Source: Comamonadaceae bacterium (GTDB taxonomy: Bacteria > Pseudomonadota > Gammaproteobacteria > Burkholderiales > Burkholderiaceae_C). From it: a stretch of 64,000 bases of DNA. The notes under the pieces were generated by a model. The model made no database searches and had not been told where the DNA came from. It saw only the letters and a list, made by a program, of their open reading frames with translations. Position numbers and translations under genes: made by a program. This document shows positions 57,761 to 64,000 of the stretch, piece after piece. Position 1 is the stretch's first letter. Every line of letters begins with the position of its first letter. Where the stretch lies: assembly GCA_947455465.1 (NCBI GenBank), contig CANGNS010000004.1, positions 1 to 64,000 on the forward strand, read 5' to 3'.

Positions 57761-58966
57761 ATGACCGAAGCCTATGTGTTTGACGCCATCCGCACCCCGC
57801 GCGGCAAGGGCAAAAAAGACGGCAGCCTGTACGAAGTCAAGCCCATCAACCTGCTGGCCGGTCTGTTGACCGATTTGCAGCAGCGCCACCAGTTTGATAC
57901 CGCGCAGGTGGACGACGTGGTGATGGGCGTGGTCTCGCCGGTAGGCGAGCAAGGCAGTGTGATCGCCAAGGTCGCGGCGCTCAAGGCGGGCTGGGATTTC
58001 CAGTGCGCGGGCGTGCAAATCAACCGCTTTTGCGCCTCGGGCCTGGAGGCGGTCAATATGGCCGCGCAAAAAGTGCGCTCGGGTTGGGAAGATTTGGTGG
58101 TGGCCGGTGGCGTCGAGAGCATGAGCCGGGTGCCGATTGCCTCGGACGGCGGCGCCTGGGCCCAAGACCCCGAAACCAATTTGCAAACCGCCTTCGTGCC
58201 CCAGGGCATCGGTGCCGACCTGATCGCCACCCTGGAGGGCTTTAGCCGCCACGACGTGGACAGCTACGCCATGGAGTCGCAGCGCCGCGCAGCGCACGCG
58301 CAGGCGCAGGGCTACTTTGACCGCTCGGTCATCCCGGTGCACGACGCGGTGGGCAATGTGATTTTGGACAAGGACGAATTCATCAAACCGCGCACCACGC
58401 TGGAGGGGCTTGCCGGGCTCAAGCCCGCCTTCGAGCAAATGGGTGCCATGGGCTATGACCAGATAGCGCTCACGCGCTATCCACAGGTCGAGCGCATCGC
58501 GCATGTGCACCATGCGGGCAACTCCTCGGGCATCGTGGACGGCGCAGCGGCCGTGCTGATTGGATCGGAAGCGGCCGCCAAGCGCCACCACCTGACGCCA
58601 CGTGCGCGCATCGTAGCCGCCGCCCTGAGCGGGGCCGACCCCACCATCATGCTCACCGGCCCTATGCCGGCCGCGCGCAAGGCCCTGGCCAAGGCGGGCA
58701 TGACCATGGACCAGATCGACCTGGTCGAGATCAATGAAGCCTTTGCCGCCGTGGCCATGCGCTTTATGAAAGAGATGAAAGTACCGCATGAAAAAACCAA
58801 TGTCAACGGCGGCGCCATTGCCATGGGCCACCCGCTGGGCGCGACCGGCGCCATGATTTTGGGCACCTTGATCGACGAGCTGCACCGGCGCAATCTGCGC
58901 TACGGCATGGCCACGCTGTGCGTAGGCGGCGGCATGGGTATTGCAACCATTGTGGAAAGAATCTGA
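57761..58966 (+). CDS. Acetyl-CoA acetyltransferase / 3-ketoacyl-CoA thiolase
   Basis: A 401-residue thiolase with nucleophile Cys91 ([11 protein letters not shown]), the [15 protein letters not shown] block and the C-terminal CVGGGMG. AGGAG lies 7 bp before the ATG. It is followed 2 bp later by the FadJ-like gene, so the pair should form a beta-oxidation complex. FadA-type function is inferred. Confidence 0.94.
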   Translation: MTEAYVFDAIRTPRGKGKKDGSLYEVKPINLLAGLLTDLQQRHQFDTAQVDDVVMGVVSPVGEQGSVIAKVAALKAGWDFQCAGVQINRFCASGLEAVNMAAQKVRSGWEDLVVAGGVESMSRVPIASDGGAWAQDPETNLQTAFVPQGIGADLIATLEGFSRHDVDSYAMESQRRAAHAQAQGYFDRSVIPVHDAVGNVILDKDEFIKPRTTLEGLAGLKPAFEQMGAMGYDQIALTRYPQVERIAHVHHAGNSSGIVDGAAAVLIGSEAAAKRHHLTPRARIVAAALSGADPTIMLTGPMPAARKALAKAGMTMDQIDLVEINEAFAAVAMRFMKEMKVPHEKTNVNGGAIAMGHPLGATGAMILGTLIDELHRRNLRYGMATLCVGGGMGIATIVERI

Positions 58967-58968
58967 GC

Positions 58969-61128
58969 ATGCAAAACATCCGCTACGCGCTGGACGGGCG
59001 CATCGCCGTCGTCACCTTTGACGAGCCCAACTCCCCCGTCAACACCATGTGCCTGCAGTGGCAAGACGATATGGTCGCCTTGGCCGAGCGCATCGTGCAG
59101 GACAAGGACGCCATCGACGGGATCGTGCTGAAGTCTGCCAAATCCACGTTTTTTGCCGGTGCTGACCTCAAAGCCACCATGCGCCTCAAAGCCTCGGACG
59201 CGCCAACCGTGTTTGCGGGCATCGAGCGCATGAAGAAAACCTTCCGCACCATCGAGACTCTGGGCAAACCCGTGGTCAGCTGCCTCAACGGCACGGCACT
59301 GGGCGGCGGCTGGGAGGTGGCGCTGATTGCGCACCACCGTATCGCCATCGAGGACCGCAAGATTCAATTTGGCATGCCCGAAGTCAGCCTGGGCCTCTTG
59401 CCCGGTGCCACGGGCGTGACCAAGATGACGCGCCACCTTGGTTTGTTGGGCGCGCAGCCCTTTTTGGTGGAGGGCAAGTTGTTTGGCCCGGCGCAAGCGC
59501 TGGAAATGGGCTTGGTCCACGCCCTGGTCGCGCCCGGCCCGGACGCCGCCGCCACCATGCGCGCGCAGGCTCTGGCCTGGATCTCCGCCAACCCCGGCGC
59601 ACACCACCCCTGGGACGGCAAAGACTACAAAGTGCCCGGCGGCCTGCCGAGCAACCCCAAGATTGCCAACATGCTGCCCGTAGCCCCGGCCATGCTCAAA
59701 AAGCAAACGCGCGGCCTGTACCCTGCGCCCGAGGCCATATTGGCCTGTATGGTCGAAGGTTTGCAAGTGGACGTGGACACAGCGTTTCGCATTGAAAGCC
59801 GCTACCTGGCCAAGCTCATGACGGGCATCAATGCCCACGCCATGATCAACACCTTCTTCTTCAATATGAACGCCATCAAAAGCGGGCGTTCACGGCCGGC
59901 CGATGTGCCGCGCTTTGCGCCCAAGAAGGTCGGTATTTTGGGCGCCGGCCTGATGGGTGCGGGCATCGCCTACGTGCAGGCGCGCAAAGGTATTGCCACG
60001 GTGCTCAAGGATGTGAGCCAGGAAAAGGCCCTGCAAGGCAAGGCCTACAGCAGCAAACTGGGCCAGGCCATGGTGGACAAAGGCCGCATGACCTTGCCAG
60101 CCATGGCCCACATGGTCGATCTGATCCATGCCACCGGCGATGTGGCCGACTTGCAAGACTGCGACCTGATCATCGAGGCGGTTTTTGAAAACCGCGAACT
60201 CAAAGCCCGCGTCACCCAAGAGGCTGAACCGATGCTGCGCGAAGGCGGCTTTTTTGCATCCAACACCAGCACCTTGCCGATCAGCGGGCTGGCCCAGGCC
60301 AGCGCGGCGCCGGGCAAGTTTGTTGGCATCCACTTTTTCAGCCCGGTGGACAAAATGCAATTGGTGGAGATCATCCGCGGCGCTCAGACCGACGCGGCCA
60401 CCATTGCGCATGCGTTTGACTATGTTCAGGCTATTGGCAAAGTGCCGATCGTAGTCAACGATTCACGCGGCTTCTTTACCAGCCGGGTGTTTGGCACCTT
60501 TGTCATGGAAGGCGCGGCCATGCTGGGCGAAGGCATTCCAGCCGCAGCCATCGAGAACGCAGGCATGCAATGCGGCATGCCGGTCGGGCCGCTGGCGGTG
60601 CTGGACGAAACGGCGCTGTCACTGAGCGTGCACGTGATGGAGCAAACCATGGCCGACTTTGCCGCCGAGGGCAAAACCTATGTGCCCCGCCCCGGCGAGG
60701 CCCTGGTCGCCGAGATGGTCAAGCAGCACGCACGCCCCGGGCGCGCCGGTGGTGGCGGTTTTTACGAATATCCGGCCGAAAAAGGCGCCAAGAAATTCCT
60801 TTGGCCTGGCCTCAAAGCCTTGTACGAAAAACCTGCCGTGGCCTGGGATATCCAAACCCTCAAAGACCGCTTGCTGTATCGCCAAGCCGTGGAAACTGCG
60901 CGCTGCCTGCACGAAGGTGTGCTCACCTCGGTGCACGACGCCAACATCGGCTCCATCATGGGCATCGGCTTTCCGGCCTGGACGGGAGGCGCTATGCAGT
61001 TTATTTACGGCATGGGCTTGCCCGCATTCGCGGCCCGCTGCGCTAGCCTGGCCGCGGCCCATGGTGATGGTTTTGCGTTGAGCGACGAGGTGCAGGCCAC
61101 GATTGCCAAGTTCCAGCCGGTGTATTGA
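58969..61128 (+). CDS. Fatty-acid oxidation multifunctional protein (FadJ/FadB-like)
   Basis: A 719-residue protein. The enoyl-CoA hydratase part (FFAGADLK; GTALGGGWEVALIAHHRI) is at the N-terminus, and the 3-hydroxyacyl-CoA dehydrogenase part follows (GAGLMGAGIAY near 330; NSTS-type SNTSTLPIS; FFSPV). It hydrates and oxidises enoyl-CoA. It starts at 58969, two bases after the thiolase stop. Confidence 0.94.
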   Translation: MQNIRYALDGRIAVVTFDEPNSPVNTMCLQWQDDMVALAERIVQDKDAIDGIVLKSAKSTFFAGADLKATMRLKASDAPTVFAGIERMKKTFRTIETLGKPVVSCLNGTALGGGWEVALIAHHRIAIEDRKIQFGMPEVSLGLLPGATGVTKMTRHLGLLGAQPFLVEGKLFGPAQALEMGLVHALVAPGPDAAATMRAQALAWISANPGAHHPWDGKDYKVPGGLPSNPKIANMLPVAPAMLKKQTRGLYPAPEAILACMVEGLQVDVDTAFRIESRYLAKLMTGINAHAMINTFFFNMNAIKSGRSRPADVPRFAPKKVGILGAGLMGAGIAYVQARKGIATVLKDVSQEKALQGKAYSSKLGQAMVDKGRMTLPAMAHMVDLIHATGDVADLQDCDLIIEAVFENRELKARVTQEAEPMLREGGFFASNTSTLPISGLAQASAAPGKFVGIHFFSPVDKMQLVEIIRGAQTDAATIAHAFDYVQAIGKVPIVVNDSRGFFTSRVFGTFVMEGAAMLGEGIPAAAIENAGMQCGMPVGPLAVLDETALSLSVHVMEQTMADFAAEGKTYVPRPGEALVAEMVKQHARPGRAGGGGFYEYPAEKGAKKFLWPGLKALYEKPAVAWDIQTLKDRLLYRQAVETARCLHEGVLTSVHDANIGSIMGIGFPAWTGGAMQFIYGMGLPAFAARCASLAAAHGDGFALSDEVQATIAKFQPVY

Positions 61129-61183
61129 GGCGCGCTCCATACACCTGTGCATAATTGCCGGACTCCTCTTTTTATAAGGCGCA

Positions 61184-62275
61184 ATGATGCAAACCCTTAA
61201 ACGCGTGGCCATGGGCCTTCTGGCCTTGGTGATTTTGCTCGGTGTGCTGGCGCTGGCCTTTCGGCGCGACGTCAGCACCTTGCTGCTACAGCGTGTGGCC
61301 CACACCAATATTGGCCGCAATGTGGTCCCGGAGTTGCCCGACGGATTGCACCTGGCGCTGTGCGGTACGGGCTCGCCATTTCCTGACCCGACACGCGCCG
61401 GGCCCTGCTCGGTGGTGATCGCCGGTGACCGGATTTTTATCGTCGATGCAGGTGAAGGCGCGGCGCGCAATTTGGGTTACATGGGTATACCCGTGGGCAA
61501 AGCGAAGGCCTTGTTTCTTACGCATTTCCACTCGGACCATATTGATGGCATGGGCCCTATCATGCTGCAGCACTGGGGCCTGGCTTCTGCGACCGCCCCC
61601 CTGCCTGTGTATGGGCCTGGCGGCGTGGACAAGGTGGTCGATGGTTTTCGGGCCGCCTATGTGCTCGATTACGGCTACCGGGTGAGCCACCACACCGACA
61701 AAATCATGCCCCCTGACGGCAGTGGCGGCAAGGCCATGCCTTTTGAATTGCCCCCGGTGGGCCAGGGCGACAGCGTGGTGGTTTTGGACAGCGAGGGCCT
61801 CAAAGTCACCGCATTCAGGGTCCACCATGCACCCGTGGAGCCTGCAGTGGGCTACCGCTTTGATTACAAAGGCCGGTCCATCGTGATTAGTGGCGACACC
61901 ACCAAAACACCTGGCTTGGTAGCCGCAGCCCAAAACGCTGACATCCTGGTGCACGAGGCGCTGCAGCCCAAGTTGGTCGCCATCCTGGGCGACGAATTTA
62001 CGCAGCGCAAAATGGACAACCTCGCCCACGTGATGCGCGACATCCTGACCTACCACACCACGCCCGAAGAAGCAGCGCAGCAAGCGGATGCGGCGCACGT
62101 CAAGCAATTGGTGTTCAACCATATCGTGCCACCCATGCCGGTGCGTTTTGCCTACCCGGCGTTTGTGGGCGACGCGGCGCAGTTTTTCAAGGGGCCCATC
62201 ACCGTGGGCGAGGACGGCATGCTCTTTAGCCTGCCCGCCAACTCCACCGACGTGACCAAAAAACGCCTTCTTTAA
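61184..62275 (+). CDS. Membrane-anchored MBL-fold metal hydrolase
   Basis: A 363-residue protein with one N-terminal membrane segment (about residues 8-27) and a metallo-beta-lactamase fold. HFHSDH is at 114-119, with a later His (HHAP), GDT and FNHIVPP. It is closest by eye to arylsulfatase/RNase-Z-like MBL proteins. AAGG precedes the ATG. Substrate unknown. Confidence 0.82.
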   Translation: MMQTLKRVAMGLLALVILLGVLALAFRRDVSTLLLQRVAHTNIGRNVVPELPDGLHLALCGTGSPFPDPTRAGPCSVVIAGDRIFIVDAGEGAARNLGYMGIPVGKAKALFLTHFHSDHIDGMGPIMLQHWGLASATAPLPVYGPGGVDKVVDGFRAAYVLDYGYRVSHHTDKIMPPDGSGGKAMPFELPPVGQGDSVVVLDSEGLKVTAFRVHHAPVEPAVGYRFDYKGRSIVISGDTTKTPGLVAAAQNADILVHEALQPKLVAILGDEFTQRKMDNLAHVMRDILTYHTTPEEAAQQADAAHVKQLVFNHIVPPMPVRFAYPAFVGDAAQFFKGPITVGEDGMLFSLPANSTDVTKKRLL

Positions 62276-62291
62276 TTACCCGCGGGTTTTT

Positions 62292-62576
62292 ATGCTCAAT
62301 ACATTTTTTAAAGCCAACTGCATCGCCGTCTACCTGCTGGCGATCGCATCGCACTTTGTCAGCTTTCCCATGCAGGCCGGCGAAGTCTTGCAGACGCTGG
62401 CCTTGGCCCTGATCCTGGTGCATGTGCTGGAGGCGGTTTTGGCCTTTCGATACATCAAAACCTATGACGGCCCGCTGTACGTCAGTGTGCTGCTGGCCCT
62501 GCTCTTTGGACTCTTGCACTGGATGCCGCTGGCTCGCCGGGCGCGCCAGGCGGCGCAGGAGCAGGCAGCGCCATGA
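62292..62576 (+). CDS. DUF1145-like small membrane protein
   Basis: A 94-residue protein with about three membrane segments, resembling DUF1145. Function unknown. Its stop overlaps the start of the DUF1214-like gene (ATGA). Confidence 0.65.
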   Translation: MLNTFFKANCIAVYLLAIASHFVSFPMQAGEVLQTLALALILVHVLEAVLAFRYIKTYDGPLYVSVLLALLFGLLHWMPLARRARQAAQEQAAP

Positions 62577-63181
62577 GCATTTCCCAAACTGCAAACCGCA
62601 AGCGCTGGCTCATCGGCGCACTTTTATACCTTGGCGCGGTGCTGGTGGGCGTGGGCTCGGCATTGTTGGTGCTGAAAAAATCGCCCTGGCTCAACCCTTC
62701 GGTACAGGTGGGGGCGTGGCGCGTGAATTTGCTCGCCGGCAGCGTCAATGCCGACATGTACACCCGTGCCAGCGTTGCGGTCAACGGCCTGTTGGCATTG
62801 GGCCGCGAAGAAACCATGTATTTCGTCGCCGCCCACGACGACAGCGGGCAGGCGCTGCGCTCTAACTGCAATTACCGCATCCAAGGCAGCGCACCGGCCG
62901 CGCGCTGGTGGAGCATTACCGCCTACGCCGACGATATGTTTTTGTTTGATGCGCCCAATGGGCATTACAGCCTCAACGGCGACATTGCCAAGCGCAGCGC
63001 CGAGGGCCGTTTTGACTTCACCACCGGCCCCACCGAGCAGACCGGCAGCTACTGGCTGCCCACACCGGGCAAGCGTGGCATGGTGCTGACCTTGCGCCTG
63101 TACAACCCCGAGCCCGCGCTGCAAGCAGCGCCCCAAAGCCTGCTCGCGCCGCAGATCGAGCGCATCGGGGAATGTCTATGA
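62573..63181 (+). CDS. DUF1214-like membrane-anchored protein
   Basis: A 202-residue protein with an N-terminal membrane anchor (about residues 12-35) and a domain with GREETMYFVAAHDDSG, WWSITAYADDMFLFD, GHYSLNGD and YWLPTP, typical of DUF1214. In most bacteria DUF1254 and DUF1214 are fused; here they are neighbouring genes with this one first. The stop overlaps the next start. Confidence 0.7.
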   Translation: MSISQTANRKRWLIGALLYLGAVLVGVGSALLVLKKSPWLNPSVQVGAWRVNLLAGSVNADMYTRASVAVNGLLALGREETMYFVAAHDDSGQALRSNCNYRIQGSAPAARWWSITAYADDMFLFDAPNGHYSLNGDIAKRSAEGRFDFTTGPTEQTGSYWLPTPGKRGMVLTLRLYNPEPALQAAPQSLLAPQIERIGECL

Positions 63182-63750
63182 AGCACTTATCCGCGACACA
63201 ACGCCTGTGGTTTTACCGGGGCTTGACGCTATTGGTTACCGCCCTCTTAGCCCACCTGCTGACCATTTGGGCGGTACCGCGCCTGATCATGCGGGTGGTG
63301 CTGCACGGCCCCATGGCGCAAAGCCTCAATATGCACAACCAGGCGGCCTTTCCACCGCCTGTCACCGCCCAATCGCGCGCTGTCGTCATGCCCAGCCCGG
63401 ACCTGCTGTACTCGGTCTGTGTCTACGACCTCAGCCAAGGCGCAATGCGGGTGCGTGCTGCGCCGCAGTTGCCCAGCTACTGGTCGATCGCGCTGTACAG
63501 CGCCAACAGCGATAACTTCTTTGTGCGCAATGACCGCCAGGCGGCAGGCAAACCGGTCGATGTGTGGTTGGTGCCCGCCAATGGTGCACCCGCACAAGAC
63601 GCGGTACCTGCGGGCGCCGAAGTGGTGGTCAGCCCCTCCAAAACAGGCTTTTTGTTGATGCGTGTGCTCGCCTCCGATTACCAGGCCGATCAGTCCATGC
63701 TGGAAACCGCACGCCGCACCCTGCGCTGCGAAGCGGCCCACGGGCCTTAG
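63178..63750 (+). CDS. DUF1254-like membrane-anchored protein
   Basis: A 190-residue protein with an N-terminal membrane segment (about 15-35) and a DUF1254-like domain (PSPDLLYSVCVYDLSQGAM; YWSIALYSANSDNFFVRND). The ATG at 63178 overlaps the previous stop (an ATG at 63172 is possible). It probably works with the DUF1214-like partner; function unknown. Confidence 0.65.
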   Translation: MKHLSATQRLWFYRGLTLLVTALLAHLLTIWAVPRLIMRVVLHGPMAQSLNMHNQAAFPPPVTAQSRAVVMPSPDLLYSVCVYDLSQGAMRVRAAPQLPSYWSIALYSANSDNFFVRNDRQAAGKPVDVWLVPANGAPAQDAVPAGAEVVVSPSKTGFLLMRVLASDYQADQSMLETARRTLRCEAAHGP

Positions 63751-64000
63751 ATGCTGTCCAAGTTGCTGCGCCAAGGCGCGCTCGCTTATGCCTTGGGCAT
63801 GGCGCTGCTAGGCGGGGTGTTTTCCTGGTTTTCTCCGTGGGGGCCGCTGTGGGCGCTGGGCCTGTGGTTGGCCCTGCCTTGGCTGGGCGTGCTGGCCTGG
63901 ACCGTGCGGCTAACCTGGCGCTCCAAGGGCGCACAAGCCGGTGCACTGCTGTGGTGGCGCGCCATATGGGGCGAGACCTGGGCGGTTTACCGGGTATTCA
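63751..64000 (+). CDS. N-terminal part of a probable alpha/beta-hydrolase lipase (runs off right edge)
   Basis: 83 codons are seen from the ATG at 63751, directly after the DUF1254 stop. Two hydrophobic segments (about residues 10-30 and 32-55) precede a GAQAGALLWWRAIWGETW block that recalls the N-termini of membrane-anchored lipase-like hydrolases in Burkholderiales. The catalytic part is outside the window, so the call is tentative. Confidence 0.45.
   Translation, partial: MLSKLLRQGALAYALGMALLGGVFSWFSPWGPLWALGLWLALPWLGVLAWTVRLTWRSKGAQAGALLWWRAIWGETWAVYRVF

Noticed and set aside
57605-58885. In-frame N-terminal extension of the acyl-CoA dehydrogenase by over 400 residues
   Set aside because: The extension is antisense to the thiolase, has no motif, and the ATG at 57604 gives the normal family N-terminus.

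Overview
The window is a GC-rich chromosomal segment from a betaproteobacterium. It most resembles a Comamonadaceae-type member of Burkholderiales. The evidence is a phaR-rimO pair, a DUF2069 membrane protein, a beta-type glnA/ntrB/ntrC locus, fadH, aotJQMOP-like transport genes and a short-form gnd beside zwf. Species cannot be fixed from the sequence alone. Genes are tightly packed and often overlap by ATGA. I see no rRNA, tRNA, CRISPR array, transposase or phage gene.

Region by region. 1-2.9 kb is the 5' part of a large secreted TpsA/FHA-like exoprotein with GLUG motifs and an MBG/YDG repeat array that runs off the left edge. 3-9.2 kb holds a FrnE-like DsbA protein, aroQ, aroC, a CBS-domain protein, a homoserine sulfhydrylase, an FAD oxidoreductase and an alpha/beta hydrolase. 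9.2-14.8 kb holds kup, a MinD/FlhG-like ATPase, gnd and zwf.

14.8-20.6 kb is an accessory island on the minus strand. It holds a DUF1835-like gene, a HicA-like/HTH pair lying between two exact 40-bp direct repeats, a DUF2442/DUF4160 pair, an MmeI-like single-chain restriction-modification enzyme, and an orphan BrnA antitoxin preceded by only the tail of brnT. 20.6-29.9 kb returns to housekeeping: an NRDE protein, a YkgJ/GNAT-like pair facing a SET-domain protein, YihY, DUF2069, a GlcD-like oxidase, thyA, folA, a toxin-first PIN/Phd module and exonuclease III.

29.9-34.8 kb is the nitrogen-control locus ntrC, ntrB, a DUF4124 protein and glnA. The glnA upstream region has a -24/-12 (sigma-54) element and two NtrC-type sites 21 bp apart. 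34.8-40.3 kb holds minus-strand genes: a CinA-N protein, EI24, a sterol-desaturase-like enzyme, a polysaccharide deacetylase, a YVTN propeller, a pseudouridine synthase and a small basic protein. 40.4-45.7 kb runs rightwards through arfB, phaR, rimO and a four-gene cluster that opens with a short J-domain protein; its other three products I do not recognise.

45.7-52 kb holds a MOSC protein, a DEDDh exonuclease, fadH and a YgiQ radical-SAM protein. 52.1-56.4 kb matches the aotJQMOP arginine/ornithine transporter in gene order, including the acylase-like aotO. 56.4-61.1 kb is a beta-oxidation set (acyl-CoA dehydrogenase, thiolase, FadJ-like), which fits with fadH nearby. The right end holds an MBL hydrolase, DUF1145, DUF1214-like and DUF1254-like membrane-anchored proteins, and the first codons of a probable lipase.
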